Part shown: piece after piece, positions 1 through 6,682 of the stretch
How positions within the stretch are numbered: the stretch's first letter is position 1
Layout: each line of letters opens with the position of its first letter
Assembly (NCBI RefSeq): GCF_900092335.1
Contig: NZ_LT596207.1
Location: 642,555 to 685,903, forward strand
Reading direction: 5' to 3'
Length of the DNA stretch: 43,349 nt
Origin: Corynebacterium phoceense
GTDB lineage: Bacteria > Actinomycetota > Actinomycetes > Mycobacteriales > Mycobacteriaceae
Notes under the pieces: model-generated
Told to the model about the DNA's origin: nothing
Database searches by the model: none
The model's input: the letters and a program-made list of their open reading frames with translations, nothing else
Translations under genes and position numbers: made by a program

Positions 1-881
1 CCGGCGCGAACCGCTACCCGGACATGGGCGCCGTTGCCATCCGCGAGGCCCTCGCCGAGCACCTCGGCGTCGCCTTCGAGCAGGTTGCCGTGGGCACCGG
101 CTCCTCCGCGCTGTGCCAGCAGCTCGTCCAGGTCACCTGCACCGACGGCGACGAGGTCGTCTTTCCGTGGCGTTCCTTCGAGGCCTACCCCATTTTCGCC
201 CAGGTCCACGGCGCCACCCCGGTCGCCATCCCGCTCAAGGACGAGGGCGTGGATCTGGAGGCCATGGCCGCCGCGATCACCGACCGCACACGCCTGATCT
301 TCATCTGCAACCCGAATAACCCGTCCGGCTCCATCGTGACCCGCGCCGAGTTCGCTGAGTTCATGGCCAAGGTCCCGGCCGAGATCACCGTCGCCCTCGA
401 CGAGGCGTACACCGAGTACCTGCGCGCCGAGGACACCCCGCTGGCCACCGAGGAAATCGCGAAGTACCCCAACCTCGTGGGTCTGCGCACCTTCTCCAAG
501 GCCTACGGCCTGGCCGGCCTGCGCATCGGCTACGCCTTCGGCCAGCCGGAGATGATCGAGGCCCTCAACAAGGTGGCGATCCCGTTCTCCGTGAACTCCG
601 TGGCCCAGGCTGGCGCTCTCGCCTCCCTCGCCGCGCAGGATGAGCTGAAGCAGCGCACCGATACCGCCGTCGTCGAGCGCCAGCGCGTCATCGAGGCCAC
701 CGGCGCGTACCCCTCCGAGGCCAACTTCGTGTGGCTGCCGGGCGAGACCCCAGAACTCGCCGCCGCGCTCGCCGAGCAGGGCGTGCTCGTGCGTTCCTTC
801 CCCGAAGGCATCCGCATCACGGTGACGACCCCGGAGGAGACCGATCAGCTCCTCGCCGCGTGGAAGGCCGTCCGCGGCTAG
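1..881 (+). CDS. pat: Aminotransferase of the HisC/Pat family (5' end outside window)
   Basis: This is a class I/II PLP-dependent aminotransferase of the histidinol-phosphate/aromatic type. The reading frame is open from the first bases (GANRYPDMGAV), so the N-terminus lies outside the window and the ATG at 24 is internal. Visible motifs are the substrate-loop NPNNPSGS, the Asp in ALDEAYTEY, and the PLP-lysine block FSKAYGLAGLRIGYAFG. Family knowledge: corynebacteria carry HisC plus a second aromatic aminotransferase (Pat). No his genes flank this copy, so Pat is the likelier identity; this is inference. A gene for a small membrane protein follows after 51 bp from its own promoter. Confidence 0.85.
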   Translation, partial: GANRYPDMGAVAIREALAEHLGVAFEQVAVGTGSSALCQQLVQVTCTDGDEVVFPWRSFEAYPIFAQVHGATPVAIPLKDEGVDLEAMAAAITDRTRLIFICNPNNPSGSIVTRAEFAEFMAKVPAEITVALDEAYTEYLRAEDTPLATEEIAKYPNLVGLRTFSKAYGLAGLRIGYAFGQPEMIEALNKVAIPFSVNSVAQAGALASLAAQDELKQRTDTAVVERQRVIEATGAYPSEANFVWLPGETPELAAALAEQGVLVRSFPEGIRITVTTPEETDQLLAAWKAVRG

Positions 882-919
882 TCTGCGCGTTTTCTCAGGC
901 GGTCCGCAGGGACGGCCGG

Positions 920-932
920 TAGTGTCACACCC
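920..932 (+). promoter_or_regulatory. Leaderless-type -10 box before ATG 933
   Basis: TAGTGT at 920-925 sits exactly 7 nt before the ATG at 933, and no Shine-Dalgarno sequence is seen. This places the predicted transcription start at the start codon. Confidence 0.5.
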
Positions 933-1370
933 ATGAAAGCCCTGTGGAACTTCGCACTCAACGTCATAGCCGTCGCCCTCGCCTTATGGGTCGTTGTCTC
1001 TTTCGTCCCCGGCATCGACATCGTGCCGCCCGCGCTCACTCCGGGCGAGCCAGGCATCGGGTCGACCAATGAGGCGGGCTCCTCGTCGACGTTCCTCGCC
1101 GTCGCGGCCGTCTTCGTTCTCGTCAACGCCGTCATCACGCCGGTGCTGCGGTTCCTCGGCGCACCCCTCACCTGCGCCACACTCGGATTGTTCGCGCTCG
1201 TCATCAATGGCGCGGCGCTGCTCATCACGGAGTGGGCATTTAACTCCCTCGATACCTCGCTGGGTCACCTCGACATCGACGGCTGGCTGCCCGCCATCCT
1301 CGGCGCGATCGTGCTCGGGCTCGTCTCAGGCGTGGTGAATTTCTTCACAAGCCCGCTGCGGGCGCGCTAG
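933..1370 (+). CDS. Small membrane protein, phage holin 4_2 / YvlD-like family
   Basis: The 145-aa protein has about four hydrophobic segments (near residues 5-25, 50-70, 75-100 and 115-140) and resembles the YvlD-like integral membrane family often labelled phage holin family 4. Its physiological role is not established. It is a housekeeping-type chromosomal gene here and there is no phage context. The start at 933 is supported by a -10 box 7 nt upstream. It converges with the moaD-like gene: the last 4 bases of the two genes overlap at 1367-1370. Confidence 0.7.
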   Translation: MKALWNFALNVIAVALALWVVVSFVPGIDIVPPALTPGEPGIGSTNEAGSSSTFLAVAAVFVLVNAVITPVLRFLGAPLTCATLGLFALVINGAALLITEWAFNSLDTSLGHLDIDGWLPAILGAIVLGLVSGVVNFFTSPLRAR

Positions 1371-1624
1371 CCGCCGGCGAAGGGCGGGAGGATATCCACG
1401 CGCGCGGCGCCGTCGAGGACGGCGTCGCGTTCGGCGTTTTTGCCGTCGATGAGGAAAGTACACCGCTCGAGGACCTGCGCAAGCGTCATGCCCGCCTCGG
1501 TGGTGCCGGTATGCGCGGCCGCGAGGGCATCGAGAAGCTCGCCCAGGGAGGCTGCGGGCTCCGCAGACTCCTGGGCGGTACCGGCGGCGGCGCGGGCCGC
1601 GGCAAAGTAATGAATCTCAAGCAT
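1367..1624 (-). CDS. moaD: MoaD/ThiS-family sulfur-carrier protein
   Basis: The 85-aa beta-grasp protein starts MLEIHYFAAARAAAG and ends PPFAGG. The terminal Gly-Gly is the site adenylated and thiocarboxylated in MoaD, the small subunit of molybdopterin synthase. Its partner MoaE and the adenylating MoeB are encoded in the facing cluster at 3355-4811, which supports MoaD over ThiS. An upstream in-frame start at 1651 would add nine residues before the conserved N-terminal beta strand and was rejected. A -10-like CATAGT lies 7 nt before the chosen ATG, so the mRNA may be leaderless. Confidence 0.8.
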   Translation of the reverse strand: MLEIHYFAAARAAAGTAQESAEPAASLGELLDALAAAHTGTTEAGMTLAQVLERCTFLIDGKNAERDAVLDGAARVDILPPFAGG

Positions 1625-1637
1625 GCACCCCACTATG
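1625..1637 (-). promoter_or_regulatory. Leaderless-type -10 box before moaD
   Basis: On the minus strand CATAGT (1637-1632) is followed by 7 nt and then the ATG at 1624. The first base departs from TAnnnT. Confidence 0.35.
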
Positions 1638-1664
1638 CCAGCCGAGAACACGCGAGAAAAAGCC

Positions 1665-1670
1665 TAGACT
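1665..1670 (+). promoter_or_regulatory. Probable -10 box of the moeA operon
   Basis: TAGACT at 1665-1670 lies about 60 bp before the moeA ATG. Unlike most promoters in this window it leaves a 5' leader of roughly 55 nt, with a ribosome site AAGGAG at 1720-1725. The leader holds only a tiny CCCC/GGGG hairpin and no recognisable Moco riboswitch. Confidence 0.45.
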
Positions 1671-1731
1671 TGTAGAAGATGTGTCCCCACCGGGGTTTCA
1701 CCCACGGATCCCCCTTGTACAAGGAGTTGCC

Positions 1732-2895
1732 ATGCGCACGTACGAAGAACACTTGAGCGCCGTCCGCGCCGTCGTCACCGCACCGAACGTCGTCACGCGT
1801 TCCCTGCTGGAGGCCGATGGCATGGTCCTGGCCAAGTCCATCAACGCGACCTACAACTCCCCGCGCTTCGATAACTCCCAGATGGATGGCTACGCCATCA
1901 CGGACCCAGCTGGCGGCACGCTCACTGTGGGCGCCACGGTCGCCGCAGGTGACACGGCTGCGACACCGCTCAAGGAGGGCATCGCCACCCCAATCATGAC
2001 CGGCGCCAAGGTGCCGGAGGGCACCAAGGCCATCGTGCCGGTGGAATTCTGCGAGCCGTCCACCTTCGTCGAACAAGGCGGCACCGTCACCATCCCGGCC
2101 GTCAAGGAAGGCCAGTACATCCGTAAGGCCGGCTCTGACGTCGAGGAAGGCAAGCTGCTCATCCCCGGCGGCACGCGCCTGCTCCCGGCCGCTATCTCCG
2201 CGCTCGCTGGCCAGGGCTACACCGAGGTCGAGGTGTACGCCCCCGCCCGCATCGTCGTCGTCACCGGCGGCGCCGAGATCGGCACCGCCAACCTGTCCGC
2301 CGGCCAGATTCCGGACTCCAACGGCCCGATGATCGCCGCGCTGTGCAAGGAGTACGGCATCGAGGTCGTCGCCTACGTACGCACCAACGATGACCCGGGC
2401 ATCCTGCGCTCCGATCTGGAAGGCGTCGTGCGTCTCTACCAGCCGGACGCCATCGTCACCTCCGGCGGCGTCTCCCACGGCAAATTCGAGGTCGTGCGCC
2501 AGGTCTTCGAGGCCAACGGCTGGTTCGGCCACGTCGCTCAGCAGCCCGGCGGCCCGCAGGGCCTCGCCCACTTGGGCGATGTTCCGGTCATCTGCCTGCC
2601 CGGTAACCCGGTCTCCACGCTTGTGAGCTTCCGTCTCTACGTCGGTCCGGTCCTCGGCCACTCGCGCCCGCCGTATATCTCGCGCATCATGCAGGACGTG
2701 GACGGCCTCGAGTCCCGCGACCAGTTCCGCCGCGGTGTGCTCTCCCACTCGCCGGAGGGCATGGGCCAGGCCGAGCTTCTCCCGGGTGCAGGTTCCCACC
2801 TCATTTCCCAGGCTATGTCCGCCACCGCCCTTATCCGCATCCCCGCTGGCGCGCACCTCAAGGCCGGCGATCCAGTTGAGGTCTTCCCCATCTAA
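1732..2895 (+). CDS. moeA: Molybdopterin molybdenumtransferase MoeA
   Basis: The 387-aa enzyme inserts molybdate into adenylylated molybdopterin, the last common step of Moco synthesis. Seen in sequence: the N-terminal MoeA signature with SPRFDNSQMDGYAI (residues about 43-56), the MPT-binding fold with SGGVSHGKFE, and LPGNPVSTLVSF. The length fits the family. ATG 1732 was chosen because AAGGAG lies 6 nt upstream and the conserved N-terminus begins there; an in-frame start at 1681 gives an unconserved extension. The stop overlaps the mog start in TAATG, which implies translational coupling. Confidence 0.92.
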   Translation: MRTYEEHLSAVRAVVTAPNVVTRSLLEADGMVLAKSINATYNSPRFDNSQMDGYAITDPAGGTLTVGATVAAGDTAATPLKEGIATPIMTGAKVPEGTKAIVPVEFCEPSTFVEQGGTVTIPAVKEGQYIRKAGSDVEEGKLLIPGGTRLLPAAISALAGQGYTEVEVYAPARIVVVTGGAEIGTANLSAGQIPDSNGPMIAALCKEYGIEVVAYVRTNDDPGILRSDLEGVVRLYQPDAIVTSGGVSHGKFEVVRQVFEANGWFGHVAQQPGGPQGLAHLGDVPVICLPGNPVSTLVSFRLYVGPVLGHSRPPYISRIMQDVDGLESRDQFRRGVLSHSPEGMGQAELLPGAGSHLISQAMSATALIRIPAGAHLKAGDPVEVFPI

Positions 2896-3365
2896 TGGCA
2901 CGCACCGGAATCGTTATCGTCGCCTCCACCCGCGCCGCCGCGGGCACGTATGAGGACCGCTCCGGCCCCATCGCCGTCGAGTTCCTGCGCGCGCAGGGCC
3001 TGGAGTGCGCCGATGCTTCCGTGGTTCCCGACGCAGACATTCGCGCCGCTGTCGACCAGGCTTTCGCCGAGAAGCCCGCGGTGATCCTCACCTCGGGTGG
3101 CACGGGGCTCAGCCCCGATGACCAGACGGTCGAGGCCCTCGAAGCCCACCTCGAGCGAACCTTGCCGGGAATTGCCCACGCGTTCTACGCGGCATCGGCA
3201 AGCGTGCCCACCGCCCCACTCTCGCGCACCGTCGCGGGCACGCGCGGGACGACCTTCGCCATGGCACTGCCCGGCTCGACGGGTGGGGTCAAGGACGGCG
3301 TCAAGGTGCTGGAGCCTATCCTGGGACACATCATTGAACAGCTCGAAGGGAAGCATGAGCACTGA
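2895..3365 (+). CDS. mog: Molybdopterin adenylyltransferase, MogA/MoaB family
   Basis: The 156-aa protein adenylylates molybdopterin before MoeA acts. It shows the MoCF-binding core LTSGGTGLSPDD (residues about 63-74), followed by the conserved R-G-T-x-F-x-x-x-LPGSTGGVKDG block near residues 115-135. The ATG overlaps the moeA stop by one base (TAATG), and the gene end overlaps moaE by 11 bp, so it is the second gene of a tightly packed operon. Family members are called Mog, MogA or MoaB; the exact name is not decided by the sequence. Confidence 0.88.
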   Translation: MARTGIVIVASTRAAAGTYEDRSGPIAVEFLRAQGLECADASVVPDADIRAAVDQAFAEKPAVILTSGGTGLSPDDQTVEALEAHLERTLPGIAHAFYAASASVPTAPLSRTVAGTRGTTFAMALPGSTGGVKDGVKVLEPILGHIIEQLEGKHEH

Positions 3366-3813
3366 TCCACAGTACGTAGCAGAGCACACCGGCCTGGTCA
3401 TCGACGCTTTTATGACGAACGAGACCATCGACACGGCCGCGGCAGTCGCCGCGACCGTAACGCCTGCCATGGGCGCGACCGTCACTTTCGACGGCATCGT
3501 GCGCAACCATGACGGCGGGCGCGGCGGCGTCGAACTGCTCACCTACACTGCGCACCCCAGCGCGGACGCGGAAATCAAACGCGTCGCCGCTGAGGTCATC
3601 AGCTCCCATCCCAACGCCCGCCTGTGGTGCGCGCACCGCACGGGCGATTTGCGCGTCGGGGACTCAGCCTTTGTGGTTGTCGCCGCCGCCGCGCACCGTG
3701 CTGACGCGTTCCATGCCGCCGAGGACTGCGCCAACCGCGTCAAAGCCGAGGTGCCCATCTGGAAAGAGCAACGCCACACTGACGGCTCCGTGAATTGGGT
3801 GGGTCTCGAATGA
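3355..3813 (+). CDS. moaE: Molybdopterin synthase catalytic subunit MoaE
   Basis: The 152-aa protein is the large subunit of molybdopterin synthase, which uses MoaD thiocarboxylate to convert precursor Z into molybdopterin. Seen: TVTFDGIVRNHDGGRGVE-like N-terminal block, the central ISSHPNARLWCAHRTGDLRVGD region with the catalytic-pocket Arg, and VPIWKEQRHTDGSVNW near the C-terminus, containing the conserved K-E. ATG 3355 lies inside the end of mog, and the stop overlaps the moeB start as ATGA. Longer in-frame starts upstream run through mog in another frame and are not supported. Confidence 0.9.
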   Translation: MSTDPQYVAEHTGLVIDAFMTNETIDTAAAVAATVTPAMGATVTFDGIVRNHDGGRGGVELLTYTAHPSADAEIKRVAAEVISSHPNARLWCAHRTGDLRVGDSAFVVVAAAAHRADAFHAAEDCANRVKAEVPIWKEQRHTDGSVNWVGLE

Positions 3814-4811
3814 GCGTCCGCTATGCCCGGCAAGAGGCTCTCTGGGGCGAGGAGGGCCAGGCCAAGCTTGCCCGTGCCACCGTCGCGGTCATCGGCGCCG
3901 GGGGGCTCGGCTCCCCCGCGCTGCTCTACCTCGTCGGCGCCGGCGTAGGCCGCGTCCTTCTCTTCGACGATGACGAGGTCTCCCTGTCCAACCTGCAGCG
4001 CCAGGTCATCCATGCCACGCCGGACGTGGGACGCCCGAAGACCTCATCCGCAGCCGAAAAAATCGCCGCGCTCAACCCCGCCGTCACAGTCGAGACCTTC
4101 GGCCGCCTCGAGTCCGCTACCGCGCTCGAACAGCTGCGTGGCGCGGACGTCATCCTCGATGGCACCGATAACTTTGAGGCGCGCTACCTGTCCTCCTGGG
4201 CCGCCCACGAGCTGGGCATTCCCCATATCTGGGCCTCCATCCTGGGCTTCGACGCGCAGCTGTCCGTCTTCTGGTCTGGCCACGGCCCCGTCTACGAAGA
4301 CGTCTTCCCCGAGGCCCCCGCGCCCGGCTCCGTGCCGTCGTGCTCGCAGGCGGGCGTGCTCGGCCCCGTCGTGGGCATCGTCGGCTCCGCCATGGCCCTC
4401 GAGGCCCTCAAAATCATCACCGGCGTCGGCGAGCCCCTCGTGGGCAAGCTCGGCTACTTCGACGCCCTGTCCGGCACGTGGGAGTACATCCCGTTGGTCA
4501 CCTCAGGCACCGTACCCACCCAGCCTGACGATGCCCCCGAAGTCCGCGCCGTTCCCCTCGGCACCCGTCTGATCGACGTGCGCACCGCCGAGGAACGCGA
4601 GCACTCCGTCATCCCCGGCGCGGAGCACTTCCTGCTCGACCGCATCGTCGACGGCGAGAACCCCGACCTCGACCCCGACGAATACGCGGTCATCCACTGC
4701 GCCTCCGGCATCCGCTCCGCCCAGGCCGTGGCCCTCCTGCGCGAGCGCGGCTTCACCAACGTCGTCTCGCTGCGCGGCGGAATCAACGCCTGGCTAGAGC
4801 AGAATTCGTAG
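3810..4811 (+). CDS. moeB: MoeB-type adenylyltransferase with C-terminal rhodanese domain
   Basis: The 333-aa protein activates MoaD by adenylation and probably sulfurates it. Residues about 1-230 are a ThiF/E1-like domain: RYARQ, the nucleotide loop VIGAGGLGSP, LSNLQRQVIH, and DGTDNFEARY. Residues about 250-330 are a rhodanese domain with catalytic loop IHCASGIRSAQA. The organisation matches mycobacterial MoeZ. Odd feature: the CxxC zinc pair expected before the P-E-x-P segment reads VYEDVF, and the second pair is absent, so this looks like a zinc-free variant. The start overlaps the moaE stop (ATGA). It is the last gene of the operon. Confidence 0.88.
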   Translation: MSVRYARQEALWGEEGQAKLARATVAVIGAGGLGSPALLYLVGAGVGRVLLFDDDEVSLSNLQRQVIHATPDVGRPKTSSAAEKIAALNPAVTVETFGRLESATALEQLRGADVILDGTDNFEARYLSSWAAHELGIPHIWASILGFDAQLSVFWSGHGPVYEDVFPEAPAPGSVPSCSQAGVLGPVVGIVGSAMALEALKIITGVGEPLVGKLGYFDALSGTWEYIPLVTSGTVPTQPDDAPEVRAVPLGTRLIDVRTAEEREHSVIPGAEHFLLDRIVDGENPDLDPDEYAVIHCASGIRSAQAVALLRERGFTNVVSLRGGINAWLEQNS

Positions 4812-4866
4812 TGGCCAACACCGTTATCTACCGGTAGCGTCGCTAGCGCGCGAAAGGAATACCGCG

Positions 4867-5004
4867 ATGACCACCTCCGCAGCACCGCTCGTCGTAACCG
4901 CCCGCACGTGGTACGGCGGTGGGGACCTCATTATCGATGAGGACAACGCCACGAGCACCCTCCGCCTCGAGGACGCTGAATATCGATCCCCACATACGCA
5001 CTAG
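4867..5004 (+). pseudogene. Short ORF, probable 5' remnant of a disrupted gene
   Basis: A 45-codon frame starts MTTSAAPLVVTARTWYGG and is preceded by a good ribosome site (GAAAGGAA at 4853-4860, about 6 nt before ATG). Codon use resembles the neighbouring native genes up to about IDEDNATSTLRLEDA, then the frame ends in RSPHTH. It lies exactly where the metal-resistance islet begins. The simplest reading is a native gene cut at its 3' side when the islet arrived. A genuine small protein is the alternative. No family is recognised. Confidence 0.4.
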
Positions 5005-5014
5005 GCAGCACTAG

Positions 5015-5049
5015 GCGCCCCCGCCCGGTACGAGCCCGGGAGGGGGCGC
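5015..5049. terminator. Strong GC hairpin between moeB side and czcD
   Basis: Outer arms GCGCCCCC (5015-5022) and GGGGGCGC (5042-5049) with an inner CCCGG/CCGGG stem form a near-perfect hairpin. There is no long T run. It probably stops transcription from one or both sides. Confidence 0.6.
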
Positions 5050-5054
5050 TGCGT

Positions 5055-5996
5055 TCAGTTGTGCTTGCTGACTTCCGGTTCATGTTCGGCAATGTGCTCG
5101 GTCTCGATCTGGAAGGTCGAGTGATGAACGGAGACCTCGAAGTGTCCTGCAACGCAGTCTTTGATCTCTTGGAGCATCTGGGCGGCATGACCGTCGGTAA
5201 AGCACTCGTCGTCGACGACGACGTGGGCGGTCAGGGTCGGTAAGCCGGTCGCCACAGTGGAGGCGTGCAGATCATGGACATCCTGAACGTGGTCGAGTTC
5301 GAGGATGTGTGAGCGGACTTTGTCGAGGTCGAGGCCCTTAGGAGTGAACTCCATGAGGACGCCGATAGTCTCACGCATCAGCTTGAACGCGCGAGGCACG
5401 ATCAGGCTGGCGATGAACAGTCCGGCGATGGCGTCGGCCTGCGTGAACCCGGTCGTGGCGATCACGATCGCCGCGATGATCACTCCGAGTGAGCCGAGGG
5501 CGTCGTTGAGGACTTCGAGGAACGCGGCACGCATGTTGAAGTTCGAACCGCGGCTGGAGGCGAGGACGGTGATGGCGATGGTGTTCGCGACCAGGCCGAT
5601 AATGCCGAAGATCAGCAGTTCGCTTGCGGGCACCTCCGGCGGCTCGAACAGTCGCCGGATGCCTTCGATGGCGGCGTACGTGCCCAGCACCAGCAGCAGT
5701 GCCGACTGCCCGAGGGCTGCGATCACCTCGATACGCCGGAACCCCCAGGTGCGCTTGGCGTTAGCGGGTTTGAGCATCAGCGTCCCGGCAATCAGTGCAA
5801 CCAGCAGGCCGAAGGCATCGGTGATGGCATGGGCGGTGTCGGTCAGCAGTGCGAGGCTGCCGGTGATGACCGAGCCGATGGCCTGGGCAACGACGATCAT
5901 CGCGGTGATCGAGAATGCGATCCAGAGTTTCTTGCGGAAATCTCCAGGGTGCCCGTTCTCGCTGGCGGCGGGGCCGTGATTGTGTCCTGCCCCCAT
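5055..5996 (-). CDS. czcD: Cation diffusion facilitator, CzcD-like metal efflux protein
   Basis: This 313-aa inner-membrane antiporter exports divalent cations (Zn, Cd or Co by family). It has a short His-containing N-terminus (MGAGHNHG), six predicted membrane spans between residues about 20 and 210, and a cytoplasmic C-terminal domain with LDHVQDVHDLHAS and HVVVDDE. The TM2 metal site H-x-x-x-D is intact (DTAHAITDAF). In TM5 the first ligand position is Glu instead of the common His (FLEVLNDALGS), so specificity may differ. ATG 5996 was chosen because it lies 2 nt after the arsR stop; an upstream extension would overlap arsR. Co-transcription with arsR is expected. Confidence 0.9.
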   Translation of the reverse strand: MGAGHNHGPAASENGHPGDFRKKLWIAFSITAMIVVAQAIGSVITGSLALLTDTAHAITDAFGLLVALIAGTLMLKPANAKRTWGFRRIEVIAALGQSALLLVLGTYAAIEGIRRLFEPPEVPASELLIFGIIGLVANTIAITVLASSRGSNFNMRAAFLEVLNDALGSLGVIIAAIVIATTGFTQADAIAGLFIASLIVPRAFKLMRETIGVLMEFTPKGLDLDKVRSHILELDHVQDVHDLHASTVATGLPTLTAHVVVDDECFTDGHAAQMLQEIKDCVAGHFEVSVHHSTFQIETEHIAEHEPEVSKHN

Positions 5997-5998
5997 AT

Positions 5999-6388
5999 CT
6001 ACTTCTTCTCCGTATCTGTCGCGTGGTGGATATGTGGGAGTCGCAGGTGCGTGCAGTGCAGGGCCTGCGTGCCGGTGGCATCGAGGAGGCATTCAGCAGC
6101 GGCGATGAGGGTACGCAGGAGCTCGGGCTGTGTCAGCGAGTACCAGGTGGAGCGCCCTTCCGGGCGCATCGTCACCAGGCCGCACTCAACGAGAAAGCCG
6201 ACATGTTTGCTCACCGTAGACTGGGCCAGGCCCATGTGCTCGACCAGATCGCGGACCCGGTGCTCACCCGAGGCGAGGTGCTGCACGATCGCCAACCTCG
6301 TCGGTTCTGCAAATGCTTGGAATAGGTGGGCGTATGCTGCCGTCGCCACCTCGTCGAGGGTTGCCCCGTCCTGTTGCTTCATAGCCAT
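5999..6388 (-). CDS. ArsR/SmtB-family metal-responsive repressor
   Basis: The 129-aa winged-helix protein carries the recognition helix in MGLAQSTVSKHVGFLVECGLV (residues about 53-73). Candidate metal ligands are Cys in VECGL, Cys in AAECLL, and a Cys/His-rich tail HCTHLRLPHIHH. It lies directly upstream of czcD and probably represses the pair until Zn, Cd, Co or a similar ion binds. The ATG at 6388 lies 6 nt after a perfect TATAAT box, so the transcript is probably leaderless; a second Met two codons later (6382) is possible. Confidence 0.88.
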   Translation of the reverse strand: MAMKQQDGATLDEVATAAYAHLFQAFAEPTRLAIVQHLASGEHRVRDLVEHMGLAQSTVSKHVGFLVECGLVTMRPEGRSTWYSLTQPELLRTLIAAAECLLDATGTQALHCTHLRLPHIHHATDTEKK

Positions 6389-6422
6389 ATGGCGATTATA
6401 TCGCCCGATGACGATATTATCG
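6389..6422 (-). promoter_or_regulatory. arsR-czcD promoter with overlapping operator dyad
   Basis: The perfect dyad GGCGAT-TAT-ATCGCC (6391-6405) contains the minus-strand -10 TATAAT (6400-6395). A second dyad CGAT-ATT-ATCG lies at 6412-6422 near the -35 region. A repressor bound here would block polymerase, and ArsR autoregulation is the obvious model. Confidence 0.65.
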
Positions 6423-6528
6423 AGTGTGATCTGTCGCTCGATGCGAAATGAAGCTCAGAGGTCTCGGCGTGCCTGAGGGTGGACTGCCAGCCGCCTGCGA
6501 CGCGTGCCCTATTGGACTCAGCGGAAAG

Positions 6529-6602
6529 TGGAGGTGCCTACGGGACTCGAACCCGTGTCAAAGGTTTTGCAGACCGCTGCCTATCCTCTCGGCCAAGGCA
6601 CC
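6529..6602 (-). tRNA. tRNA-Cys (anticodon GCA)
   Basis: Read on the minus strand: acceptor arms GGTGCCT and AGGCACC, D-arm GCC/GGC, anticodon loop CTGCAAA giving GCA, T-loop GGTTCGAGTCCC, discriminator T and encoded CCA (6531-6529). The anticodon stem has one C-U mismatch and one G-U pair (GCGGT against ACCTT). The rest of the fold is regular. Confidence 0.9.
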
Positions 6603-6674
6603 AAGTCGCCGGAACGGGAAGAAAATTCCCTTAACTTTCCCTTCATTACGTCATTTTGTGGCTATACCTGTCCC

Positions 6675-6682
6675 CAAATGAC
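6675..6682 (+). repeat. Left copy of 8-bp target duplication
   Basis: CAAATGAC directly precedes the left inverted end of the insertion sequence. An identical copy is at 8159-8166. Confidence 0.75.

Noticed and set aside
933..1370. Phage holin or prophage remnant
   Set aside because: The family name is historical; there are no phage genes nearby and the protein resembles chromosomal YvlD-like membrane proteins.
1684..1731. Moco riboswitch before moeA
   Set aside because: The leader is only about 55 nt and shows just a 4-bp hairpin, far too small for the known Moco motif.
1633..2901. 422-codon minus-strand frame over moeA
   Set aside because: Shadow of moeA with compositionally biased sequence.
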